This document shows positions 26,589 through 35,735 of a DNA stretch of 64,000 bases, piece after piece; within the stretch, counting starts at the first letter, position 1; the number at the start of each line of letters is the position of its first letter. Source of the stretch: Bin87 sp965220055 (lineage in GTDB: Bacteria; Chloroflexota; Dehalococcoidia; Lucifugimonadales; UBA3495); NCBI GenBank assembly GCA_965220055.1, contig CBDCPE010000004.1, positions 3,658,001-3,722,000 of the forward strand. The letters run 5' to 3'. Below the pieces are notes generated by a model, which worked only from the letters and a program-made list of their open reading frames with translations, did not search any database and was not told the DNA's origin. The position numbers and the translations under genes were made by a program.

Positions 26589-27514
26589 CAGGGCAATCGC
26601 AATTCAGCATAGTCTAAAAGTCTGGCTAATATTGGTGCGGAGATGAAGTTGTGAGAGGTGCGCGGTGGCGATGGACAATGTACCGCTTTCGATTATGGAA
26701 CGCTTCGAAATACTGGAAGACCCGCGAACTGGACATGCCAGAAGGCACGAGTTGCGGGACATCATCGTCATCACCCTTTGCGCCGTCATCTGCGGCGCCG
26801 ACAACTGGGTGGAGATTGAGGAGTTCGGCAAGGCCAAGGAGGAGTGGTTCCGCCGGTTCCTGAAACTGCCCAACGGGATACCGTCCCACGACACCTTCGG
26901 GAGGGTGTTCAGGCTGCTGGACCCAGAGCAGTTCTCAGCCTGCTTCATGGACTGGGTACGTATGGACTGGGTACGTTCGGTGAGTGAACTGGCCCATGGC
27001 GAGGTGGTGGCGATAGATGGCAAGACCCTGCGGCGTTGTCATGACCGAGCCAACGGGCGAGGTCCGCTGCACAGGGTAAGCGCCTGGGCCACGGAGCACC
27101 GCATGGTGCTGGGGCAGACCCGCACCGAGGCTCACTCCAATGAGATCACGGCGATACCGGAACTGCTGAAGGTGCTGGAACTGAAAGGGTGCCTGGTAAC
27201 GATGCGATCTTTGACCAATCACGCCATGGGCTGCCAGAAGAACATCGCCCGTCAGGTGGTGCGAGGGGGCGCGGAGCCACCGGAGCATCGAGAACAGCCT
27301 GCACGGGGTGTTGGACGTGGCCTTCGACGAGGACCACAGTCGTGTGAGGACGGACCATCCCGACCAGAACCTGGCGGTGATGCGACACCTGACACTCAAC
27401 CTTCTCAGGCAGGAACGCAGTGCTAAAGTCGGCATCAAAGCGAAACGCAAAAAGGCCGGATGGTACTTCGATTACCTGCTCAAAGTCCTATCCCAATGAA
27501 ATGCGATTGCCCCC
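26589..27514 (+). mobile_element. ISAs1-family element, degenerate copy a
   Basis: The ends share GGGCAATCGC-A/T-TTCA: left at 26591-26606, inverted right at 27497-27512, one mismatch in 16. No target duplication is convincing. The enclosed transposase has lost its middle and carries a 15-bp tandem duplication, so the element is dead. The right end abuts the target site of the next element. Confidence 0.75.
26665..27499 (+). pseudogene. ISAs1-family transposase, internally deleted and frameshifted
   Basis: The N-terminal half is recognisable (FEILEDPRTGHARRHELRDI, VVAIDGKTLRR with the first catalytic Asp). After about residue 200 (CQKNIARQVVRGG) the frame breaks and the core between the second Asp and the C-terminus is missing. 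The C-terminal piece (VLDVAFDEDHSRVR, LTLNLLRQERS) continues in another frame to 27499. An exact 15-bp tandem duplication at 26947-26976 repeats the residues MDWVR in frame. Confidence 0.85.
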
Positions 27515-27523
27515 GCACGCCTC

Positions 27524-28772
27524 CAGGGTCTTTCGATTATTGGAGTGGAGCGCCGATCAAAGCTAGCGGACGTGATGGGTGGACGGCGAAACGGCGTAAG
27601 GCAGCCGCGATATTGGGTTCTCCAGCCAATCGGAACAGACTGACGGTCAGGTTGCGCCGGGCCGCCATGACCTGGGGAGCCGAACCGGTGCGTACCTGAG
27701 AACGGTCTTCGTCGAAGGTAACGTCTCTTACCCAGTGCACTCGGTTCTCGATGCCCCAGTGTCCTCGCCACAAGGCAAGGAGCCTTTGGTGGCTGGCTTC
27801 CTGGCGCGGCAGGCTTCCTGGCGCGGCAGGCTGGTTACGGCATAGGCCAGTTCTCGACGGGTGGAGTTCTTGCGGCGGACGACGCGCTCCAGTCGGCATA
27901 CCCGAGACAGGTGCGGCCAATCACTGTAGCCCACCAGAACAGCTGAAACCCCCAGCCGTCGCTGCTCCACCCGACCACCGTGCTGGTCAACTTGCATCGC
28001 TTGGGGTTCTTCCTCCGGTTCCGTCTCCCAAATGGCCGTGATGTCAGGTAACAAGGTGGGCTGGTTACCCTTCACCGCGAAGAAGTAGTGCCCCCTTGCG
28101 CCACCACCCGCTGACATACCACCCGCTGGGTGAACTGGGCATCGCCAGTTGCCACCAGACCCTTCAGGTCCAACTGCCCCAGCAGACCCGCTACCGCATC
28201 CAGCTCATTCTTCTGCTCCCCCACCGCCTGCTGCCCCACCACGACCCCAGCCTGATGAGCATATGCCGCCACCAGATGTACCCCAGGCAACCGATCGCCG
28301 TGAATGCCCCGCAATGCTTTCCCATCAATGGCCACCGCCTCACCTTCCGACAAACCACGCGCTTGCAGCCATTGCCCCAACGCCTGCTCGAAGGCCTCCC
28401 GATCCAATCTGCTGAACACCTGATGCCGCGTGGACACGCACGGCGTCCGCTCCCGAGTGAACCTCAAAGCCTGGGACACTTCCCGGCCCTGGTCCCGTCC
28501 CCACTGGCTGATGGCGTACAGACGGGGCGCTCCGCACCGCATGGCGCACACTGCCAATCCTAAAATCGCCCCCAACGGATGTCGCTTCCCGTGGGCACTG
28601 CGCGGGTCCGGCAACCGGCCCAACATCTCGATCAGCGACGAACCAATTTCCGGTTCCTGCCCTTGTCCCATCACGCACCCCCAAATCTGTGGATGCCCTG
28701 ACCCTTTATCCCTCACCCTCCTTCCTCCAAGCTCGCCCTTGCCCCAGTTTCTTCAATAATCGAAAAGCCCTG
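27524..28772 (-). mobile_element. ISAs1-family element, degenerate copy b
   Basis: The inverted ends are CAGGG-T/C-TTTTCGATTATT-like (27524 and inverted at about 28752-28772). The 9-bp sequence GCACGCCTC occurs on both sides (27515-27523 and 28773-28781), consistent with the ISAs1 target duplication. The enclosed transposase is broken by two frameshifts. Confidence 0.8.
27537..28716 (-). pseudogene. ISAs1-family transposase with two frameshifts
   Basis: The N-terminal 200 residues are intact (LPDPRSAHGKRHPLGAIL, EAVAIDGKALRGIHGD). A one-base loss in a G5 run near 28091 moves HYFFAVKGNQPTLL to the next frame. An exact 17-bp tandem duplication at 27795-27828 causes the second shift, after which WGIENRVHWVRDVTFDED continues to the end. 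In ISAs1 proteins, VHWVRDVTFDED carries the catalytic Glu region. It is not functional. Confidence 0.88.
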
Positions 28773-28783
28773 GCACGCCTCGG

Positions 28784-30231
28784 GTAACAGTTCAGAATTG
28801 AGGGGAAACGAGCAACTGAAGGCAGGCGTCGAGAGGGTTTAGACCTCTGGCGCGCCAGGTGCCGAAGAGAGATGCCAGCGCCATCTTGCTTTCGGTGCCC
28901 TGCTCCGAACGAGTGCCGCCGCTGACTTTGCGGCTGATTACCACATGGCGCAGGCTGCGCTCGGCGGCGTTGTTGTCTGGCGGCACGTCCGGTTCGGCCA
29001 CAAAGACGAAGAGTTCCTTGATGTGGCGCTCGATGCGTCGGCACAGCCTGGCTGGTATTGCCGACGGGTTATCCAGGAAGGGCTGGCAGATGGTCAGCAG
29101 GCTGCGCTCCAATGCCAGTTGGACAACCCGCCGTCGCTGTTGCTCGGGATGGTGGAAGGCTTTGGCCGCGGCATAGAGTTGGTGGATTGCCCCGGCCCAC
29201 TGCACCAGTGGGGCGTCCTTTGGGTGGAGGGCTACCAGGTCGTGGATGTCCCGTAGCAGGTGGGCCCAGCACCGCTGCTTGGGGCCATCATAATGGTGGT
29301 AGGCAGCGTAGCAATCGCTGACCAATACTCCGGAGAAAGCATCGCTCAGCGCCTGGTCCACGACTGTTTTGCCCCGACCCCGCCGCGGGAAGTAGCGTTC
29401 GCGGGAAGTAGCGTTCGGTGGGGGTGCTGAAAGTCCACACCTAGCCGTTGGCCCCGCTCTGACGCCAGCCGGTTTCGTCGGCGTGGACCACCGGGCTGGC
29501 GCGGATGCGGTCCAGGATCGCGGCCACTGCCGGTTGGGCCCGCTGCGCCGTGCGCTGGATGGCGCTCACGATGGCCCCCACGCTGCGGCGCAACTGATGC
29601 ACGGTGTCCAGATACCACTGGACGCTACGGATGGGCAGCCGCCCCTCTTCCCGCAGCGTGGCGATCAGGCTGAGCAGGTTGACGCCGCGGCGCTGCTGGC
29701 CCAGGACCACGCCGTCCAGTTCCGCCGGAGGTGTGCAGCGCCGTCGGCACGCCGGGCAAGTCCGAGCAATGTAGACCTGCTCGGTGACTTGCACCGGAAC
29801 CACCGGCAGCTCGATGACTTCCCGAGTGCGCTGGGTCCAACCGCCGGACCGGTGGGCGCCGCAATCGGGACAGTTCTCCATCACGTGCTCCACCCGGTGG
29901 GTCGGTGTCATGCGCGGGCGGGCGAAGCCGTGGCGTCGCTGCTTGCGGGGCCCCGGCTGCGCTGGGGGCTTCCGGGCCGATTTCGCCTTGAGGCCGGGCA
30001 TTCGGAGCGGGTCGCCCGGTTTCGCCGGGCCTTCCAGTTCGGCAATCCGCCGCTGCAACCGCTCAATCACCGCCTGTAACTCGGCGATGATGGCAATCAG
30101 CACATCGCGGCCGACGGTGGTGAGGTCAACTTCAGTATCCATGCCCGGTATATGACATAACCACCGCCACCCGTGCCAGCGTTCGGCAACCCGCCTTCGG
30201 CCAATTCACCTCACCAAGTCTGAACTGTTAC
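28784..30231 (-). mobile_element. IS66-family element, degenerate copy
   Basis: The 1448-bp element is related to, but distinct from, the intact IS66 copies. Its ends are GTAACAGTTCAGAATTG (left) and the near-inverse at 30215-30231. The 8-bp target duplication CGCCTCGG lies at 28776-28783 and 30232-30239. The next IS66 copy begins immediately after the right duplication. Confidence 0.92.
28792..30142 (-). pseudogene. IS66-family transposase, nonsense and frameshift
   Basis: The N-terminal part (30142 down to 29441) ends at a TAG where the intact relatives have the Tyr of NGYVWTF. The C-terminal part (28792-29361) restarts in another frame because of an exact 16-bp tandem duplication at 29385-29416. 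DDE motifs HADETGWR, SDCYAAYHH and DNNAAERSLR survive on separate fragments. The two lesions are 25 bp apart. Confidence 0.92.
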
Positions 30232-30239
30232 CGCCTCGG

Positions 30240-31671
30240 GTAACAGTTCAGAGTTGAGGGGAAGTGAGCAGTTGACGGCAGGCAGCGATGGGGTTGAGAG
30301 CTTGTGCTCGCCAGGTGCCGAAGATTGAGGCCAGCGTCATCTTGGTGTCGGTGCCCTGCGCTGAGCGGGTGCCCCCGCTGACCTTGCGGCTGACCACCAA
30401 ATGGCGCAGGCTGCGCTCGGCGGCATTGTTGTCCGGCGGCACTTCCGGTTGGGCCACGAAGACGAAGAGTTCCTTGATGTGCTTCTCCATGCGTCGGCAC
30501 AGTCTGGCCGGGACGGCCGACGGGTCGTCCCGGAATGGACGGCAGAGGGCCAGCAGTCGCCTTTCCAGGGTCAGTTGGGCGGTGCGGCGTGGTGGTTCTG
30601 AAGGGTGGGTAAAGGTCGTGGCCTGACGGTAGAGTTGGTGGACGGCGTCAGCCCACTGGGCCAGTGATCTATCATCAGGGTAGAGGACACGCAGGTCGTG
30701 GATGTCCCGCAGCAGGTGAGCCCAGCAGCGTTGCTTGGGAGCGTCGTAATGGTGGTAGGCGGCATAGAAGTCGCTGACCAGCACGCCAGCAAACTCCTTG
30801 CCCAGGACTTCGTCGACCACGGCCTTGCCCCGACCACGCCGCAGGAAGTACCGCTGGTCGGAGGTGCTGAAAGTCCACACGTAGCCGTTGTGTCCGTCTT
30901 CACGCCAGCCGGTCTCATCGGCGTGGACCACTGGGCTGCCGCGGACGCGCTCCAGTATGCCCGCCAGTTCGGTCTGCGCTTTGCCCGCCACGGTGCGTGT
31001 GGCATTTACGATGGCGCCCAGGCTGAGGCGCAGCCCGTGCACGGTGTCCAGGTACCATTGGATGGTGCGTAACGGCAGCCTGGCCTCCTCCCGCAGGGCT
31101 GCAATCAGGCTGATGACATTGACCCCCAGACGCTGCTTGCCCATCACCACGCCGTCCAGTTGTGCTTTGGGAACACAGCAGCGTCGGCACTGTGGACAGG
31201 TGCGGGCCAGGTAAACGTGCTCGGTTACCTGCGCCGGAACCTGGGGCAGGTCGATGACCTCCCGAGTGCGCTGGGCCCAGCCTCCGGACAAGTGGGTCCC
31301 GCAGTCGGGACACTGCTCCACCACATGCTCCACTCGGTGGGTGGGCGTCATGCGGGATCGGGCAAAGCCGTGAAACCGGGGTTTGCGTGGCTCCTTGGGA
31401 CGTGCTGGCTCCCGGTCCGCTTTGGGCTTCAGACCGGGCATCCGGCGGGAGCTTTGGGGTTTGGCTTGGCCTTCCAACTGGGCAATCCGCTTCTCCAGCC
31501 GCTCGATGATGGCTTGCTGGCGGACTATGATGCCAATCAGGACATCCCGGTCAGCTGCCCTGAGATTGATTTCGGTATCCATCCCAGTTATATGACATAA
31601 CCACCGCCCCCAAAGCCAGCCACCCGCAAACCAAGTTCGCCCAATTCACCCCACCAACTCTGAACAGTTAC
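30240..31671 (-). mobile_element. IS66-family insertion sequence, copy 2 (intact)
   Basis: The 1432-bp element matches 17180-18611 except for one base as far as read (C at 17681, G at 30741), so it transposed recently. The target duplication is CGCCTCGG (30232-30239 and 31672-31679), exactly the same octamer used by the preceding degenerate IS66 element. Its right duplication ends 49 bp before tRNA-Phe. Confidence 0.95.
30248..31582 (-). CDS. IS66-family transposase (TnpC-type), second copy
   Basis: The 444-residue product is identical to the copy at 17188-18522 except for Gly to Ala in YDAPKQRCW. All three catalytic motifs (HADETGWR, VSDFYAAYHH, DNNAAERSLR) are intact. Two intact identical-length copies imply recent activity in this genome. 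Confidence 0.95.
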   Translation of the reverse strand: MDTEINLRAADRDVLIGIIVRQQAIIERLEKRIAQLEGQAKPQSSRRMPGLKPKADREPARPKEPRKPRFHGFARSRMTPTHRVEHVVEQCPDCGTHLSGGWAQRTREVIDLPQVPAQVTEHVYLARTCPQCRRCCVPKAQLDGVVMGKQRLGVNVISLIAALREEARLPLRTIQWYLDTVHGLRLSLGAIVNATRTVAGKAQTELAGILERVRGSPVVHADETGWREDGHNGYVWTFSTSDQRYFLRRGRGKAVVDEVLGKEFAGVLVSDFYAAYHHYDAPKQRCWAHLLRDIHDLRVLYPDDRSLAQWADAVHQLYRQATTFTHPSEPPRRTAQLTLERRLLALCRPFRDDPSAVPARLCRRMEKHIKELFVFVAQPEVPPDNNAAERSLRHLVVSRKVSGGTRSAQGTDTKMTLASIFGTWRAQALNPIAACRQLLTSPQL

Positions 31672-31728
31672 CGCCTCGGAACTCAATTGACACGAATGGT
31701 GCCTCCGTCTATGATTAAAGTACGTTTA

Positions 31729-31802
31729 GCCGAGGTAGCTCAGCCTGGTAGAGCACGGCACTGAAAATGCCGGTGTCGGTGGTTCGAATCCGCCCCTCGG
31801 CA
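31729..31802 (+). tRNA. tRNA-Phe (GAA)
   Basis: A 74-nt cloverleaf: acceptor GCCGAGG pairs with CCTCGGC, the anticodon loop is CTGAAAA (anticodon GAA), and the T-loop is GGTTCGAATCC. The sequence after discriminator A reads CCTC, so the CCA end is not fully encoded. The IS66 insertion lies only about 50 bp upstream and may have displaced the promoter. Confidence 0.95.
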
Positions 31803-31941
31803 CCTCTTTCTCAATAAGGGTCGGCTGCAAACTCACAAACGGTATCAATAAGAGGGGTATCGGCAGGATCGTCCCTATTTTGCTGGACAAACTCCCGGCA
31901 ACGCACAGTAAGAGGCGGTAATAAACAGCACTCGATGACAT

Positions 31942-31970
31942 GATCGCGCCCGGAAACTCCGGGCGCGATC
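31942..31970 (+). terminator. Terminator downstream of tRNA-Phe
   Basis: A perfect 13-bp stem (GATCGCGCCCGGA, complement at 31958-31970) with an AAC loop is followed by TTATTGTTG. It is 140 bp beyond the tRNA, leaving room for a short untranslated transcript in between. Confidence 0.75.
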
Positions 31971-32363
31971 TTATTGTTGCGGTAGCCGAGGATCACTCAC
32001 ATCTACAATGCCCCGCATGGCTCGGTACCGATATAGGCCGACGACCGGGACCGCGTCGACCTCCCTTCAGGTCCGTGGACGAACAGAGAATTGCATCCCA
32101 GTTCCAACCCGGCAACGTGATATATTCCCGGGTGCGGCGGCGGCGGGACAATGTCCCGCAGGAAGATGAGGTGTAAGTGGTCAACGTCGCTCCGTGTCGA
32201 TCGCCAATGCCTACCGGATGATGCAGGACACCAGCCAGGCAATCAGCGTAGAACACCGGCGCCCGGACGGCTATACCTTGGACGTTCTGGATTTAACCGT
32301 ATCGCACCCATCAGATCACGCCAAATCCAGGACCATCACGCTGTTCTGACGGGAGCCGACCGC
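31971..32363. other. Stretch before the NYN gene with one possible 51-codon frame
   Basis: The gap from tRNA-Phe to the NYN gene is 561 bp. The only suggestive item is a frame from GTG 32194 to the stop at 32347-32349 (51 residues) that reads like protein (AYRMMQDTSQAISVEHRRPD) and ends 14 bp before the NYN start. It lacks a Shine-Dalgarno and could be a remnant or a short real gene. Confidence 0.3.
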
Positions 32364-33211
32364 ATGAGCCAGCAGCCCCAAGGGGTTCTGATCGCCATCG
32401 ACTGGGAGAACATCCGACGCGGCGCACAGCTCTACCACCGCAACATCAGGCCGGCCGACCTGTGCCGGGCCATGCAGGATGTGGGCGGCATTTTCGGTGA
32501 GGTGGCAGGCGGCAAGGCCTTCGGCGACTGGTCGCTCCGGCCCGAGGACGGGCGGGAGTTCACCGAGCACGACATCGTCCTGTATCACGCTCCCCGCACC
32601 AGCGCCGGCAAGGACCGGTCCGACCCGGCCATTCTGTTGGAAGTCTACGAGTGGATCAGGGACCGTGAGGACTGCGGCACGGTGATCCTGGGTTCCGGCG
32701 ACGCCGACTACCAGGCCCTGGTGGACCGGGCCCGGGTCCACGGGCGACGCATCGTGCTGTGCGCTTTCAGCCGGTCGGTGTCTCGTGACATGCTGGCTGC
32801 GGCTCCGCTCTTCCCGCTTGAGGCCGAGCTGGGTATCCAGTTGGCGGAACATGGCGACGTCAACCTGGACCTCCCCGCGGTTCTGGAGGCGCACGACGAG
32901 GAGATCGACGATGTCCTGGAACGGTTCGTCCGGGAGATGTACAACCTGGAAGGCAGGCTGAGCTTGTCGGCTACAGCATGCTATGCAACCAGTGGATGCC
33001 GGATTGGGGATTGGCCTGGAACGAGCACGAGTGCAGGCGGCTGGTCGACGAGTACCAGGAGGATGGGATCGTGGAACGCCACGAGGTGGTCAACCGCAAC
33101 AACCCCGATTGGCCCACGTCGGCGGTGCGGCTAATCCGGACCAACGACACGGTGCGCCAGGCGCTGGGGTTCAGCGACGTGACCATAACAAACCCGGTCC
33201 CGGCACGCTGA
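32364..33211 (+). pseudogene. NYN-domain (LabA/DUF88-type) protein with a frameshift
   Basis: The ATG at 32364 follows GGGAG. Residues 7-150 form an NYN/PIN-like RNase domain: LIAIDWENIRRG (first acidic residue), then VILGSGDADYQALVDRAR with two Asp, the usual metal site. The frame breaks near 32945-32965; the natural continuation is in the -1 frame (VGYSMLCNQWMPDWGLAWNE), a helical winged-helix-like tail ending at 33211. Relatives are predicted ribonucleases in RNA turnover or defence. The shift may be a true lesion, a sequencing error or recoding; no slippery run is evident. Confidence 0.75.
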
Positions 33212-33390
33212 TAATGCCGCCGCCATTGACACCGGCATTCCTTATTGTTGTCGATCAGGTGCGGTTTTGCATAGGTAGGTAGTCACCGTTATCTCCCCAG
33301 TGGATGCTCCCAACGGGGCAGCACCCTTCTGATTTCGCGTCCCATTTCTGTGCTCCTTTTGGGTGTGGGTTCGGCTGCTGGGATTTGTTA

Positions 33391-34503
33391 CTAAGCTTGG
33401 TTGTTGGCCGCCCGTGCCGGTCGGTTCCTGTGAACGGACGAGACCTCGTGCATGCAGGCCAGGATCTCGCGGTAGGACCGCACTGGGCCGGTCTCGTGGT
33501 AGGGGATCCCCGTTAGCGGCAGAACTCCTTGATGATGGGACGGGCCCGGCCGAGCTGGTTGCGCGGGCATCATGGTGAACAGGTGGTGCTCGATTTGGTA
33601 GTTGAGCCCGCCGTACAGGAAGTCGACCACCGGGTTGGGCCTGACGTTGCGGCTGGTCAGCACTTGGGTGCGCACGAAGTCCAGCGGGTTGTCGTCATCC
33701 AGGATCAGCATGCCCTTGTGGTTCGGCGCGAATACCGTGCCGTAGTAGATCACGAATATCGCTTGGTGGACCAGCGCGAAGGCCAGTGCCTGCCAGGGGC
33801 CCAGCGCGTAGACGAGCAAGCTGCAGTACAGCGCGGTATGCAGGGCCATGAGCATGGCTTCGATCGGCCAGCTGCCGGGGCGGCGCCTTCCGGCCAGGAA
33901 CAGTGTGCTAGCCCATCGCATGCTCATGGATTCCATGGACAGGATCGGTATGAAGTAGAAGGCTCGTTAGGCGGTCGTCCGTCTGACGATGCCCCTCAGG
34001 CGTTTGGCTCGTTCTTTGGAGAAGGCCAGCACCGGTATGAGCGTGTGAGGGTCTTCGTACAGGTTGTTGGGAGTGCGGTGATGCTGGTTGTGCGTGGTTA
34101 TCCACCACGACTGGCTGACGTTGATGAGCGCGCTGGCTGCGTAGCCGATGAGCCGGTTACCGCGGGCCGACCGGCAGATGGCCAGGTGTCCGGCGTCGTG
34201 GCCGATGTAGCCGATCTGTCCGAACACGAAAGCCAGGAACGCCGCGTCCGCCAGCTGGAATCACGTGTTGTCCACGGTCAGCAAGACCGTGAGGCTCAGG
34301 GCCAGCATGGCGTTCGTAGACGCCATCTTTAGCGTGTAGTAGCCCAGCTGGCGCTCCAGCAGGCCCTGTTCGCGTATCCGCCGGGGCAGCTCCGCAAAGT
34401 CGGCGACCTCCGTGCTATTTTTGCTCTTATGCCGGATGGCGTCCGCTGTTTCTTTCTGCAGGTGTCCCGCGTCAACTAAATATGCCGAATCGCATTGCCT
34501 CAT
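33391..34503 (-). pseudogene. Membrane fatty-acid desaturase with two nonsense codons
   Basis: Read in one frame, the gene carries the three histidine boxes of acyl-lipid desaturases: GHDAGH, HNQHH and QIEHH. It is interrupted by TGA at 34258-34260 (where Trp fits) and TAA at 33964-33966 (where Tyr fits). After QIEHHLFTMMP, two compensating one-base shifts scramble about 18 residues before LTGIPYHETGP resumes. The enzyme would have introduced double bonds into membrane acyl chains. An IS630 element sits 38 bp upstream of the start, in the likely promoter. Confidence 0.85.
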
Positions 34504-34540
34504 TAAAAACGTTACCCACGCCGAATGGTTGCCTCAACTA

Positions 34541-35723
34541 GTGTTATGTATCTAAAGTACACCTGCAAAAACTGGCGACCTTGGCCAGGATCTGGTCGGC
34601 GGTCTTGGTCCAGATAAAGGGCTTGGGGTTTTCGTTGGTAAGGTCAAGATATTGGTAAGGTCAAGATAGCGGTAGATGGCGGCTTCCAGTGCCCCGCTGC
34701 TCTGATGCACCCCTCGCCGTAGTTGCTGCTCGGTCAGCATCCCGAACCACCGCTCCACCAGGTTCAGCCAGGATGCGCTGGTCGGCGTGAAGTGCAGGTG
34801 GAACCGTGGCCGCTTGGCTAACCAGTTCCGGATCAGTGTCGTCTGGTGGGTGGCGTAGTTGTCCACGATGAGATGGACGTCCCGGTCAAGGGGCACTTCG
34901 GCCTCAATGGTATCGAGGAACTTGCGGAACTCCACGGCCCGGTGGCGTCGGTGGCATTGGCCGATCACCTTGCCGGTTTTGGCATCCAGCGCGGCGAACA
35001 ACGATGTGGTGCCGTGGCGCAGGTAATCATGGGTGCGCCGTTCCGCCGGTCCGGGGCGCATCGGCAATAGCGGCCTGGTCCGGTCCAAGGCCTGAACCTG
35101 GGACTTCTCGTCCACGCACAACACCAACGCCCGATCCGGCGGGTCCAGATAAAGCCCCACGATGTCCCGCACCTTCTCGATGCAGCAGGGATCCGCCGAC
35201 AGCTGGAACGTCTCGGTGCGGTGGGGTTGCAGTCCGAAGGCACGCCAGATGCGGCGGATGGTGTTGTGGCTCAGGCCGGACCGCTGGGCCATGGACCGAG
35301 TGCTCCAGTGGGTGGCGTCTTTAGGTGTGGTCTCCAACGTCAGCGTAATCACCCGTTCCACATCATCATCGGTAACCGCTCGGGGCCGACCGCTGCGGGG
35401 CTCGTCCGACAGGCCATCCAAACTCCGCTCCAAGAACCGCGCACGCCATTTGCCCACCGTTGCGTCGGACACCCCCAGATCGGCGCCCACGGCGGTGTTG
35501 CTCCGGCCTTCGGAGCAGGCCAGTATCATTCTGGCCCGCCGCGCCAGGGCTTGCGCCGTCTTCGGTCGTCGCACCCACCGCTCCAGAGTTTCCCGCTCCA
35601 TGTCGTCCAAAATCAGCGGTGGCATTGGTCGTCCGATGGCCATGGTTATCCTCCCTCGGGACTGCTCACCCGGAGGATACCTCAGCGCTGATACTATTAC
35701 TACTAACTTCAGTTACACCACAC
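34541..35723 (-). mobile_element. IS630-family element, copy a (degenerate)
   Basis: The ends GTGT...ACAC are flanked by the TA target duplication (34539-34540 and 35724-35725) typical of IS630. The 1183-bp element is 18 bp longer than copy b, almost all of it due to a 17-bp tandem duplication in the transposase. Confidence 0.88.
34552..35643 (-). pseudogene. IS630-family transposase, C-terminus frameshifted by a tandem duplication
   Basis: The first 320 residues are intact: helix-turn-helix (SNTAVGADLGVSDATVGKWR), catalytic LCVDEKSQ, LIVDNYATH and SWLNLVERWF. An exact 17-bp tandem duplication at 34635-34668 shifts the frame after YRYLDLTN, replacing the last 30 or so residues found in copy b. 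The DDE triad is upstream of the lesion, so partial activity cannot be excluded. The ATG has a GGAGG Shine-Dalgarno. Confidence 0.88.
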
Positions 35724-35735
35724 TAGAAGCCTAGC

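Noticed and set aside
28103..28128. Apparent tandem duplication ACCACCCGCTG at 15-bp offset in ISAs1-b
   Set aside because: Only 11 bases match, and the encoded QRVVCQRVV looks like normal ISAs1 sequence, so it was not counted with the exact duplications.
31775..31802. tRNA-Phe 3-prime end as an integration (att) site for the 31-40 kb block
   Set aside because: No second copy of the tRNA end and no integrase gene are seen in the window.
34258..34260. TGA read as tryptophan in the desaturase
   Set aside because: A second stop (TAA) and frameshifts are present in the same gene, and other genes here use TGA as a normal stop.
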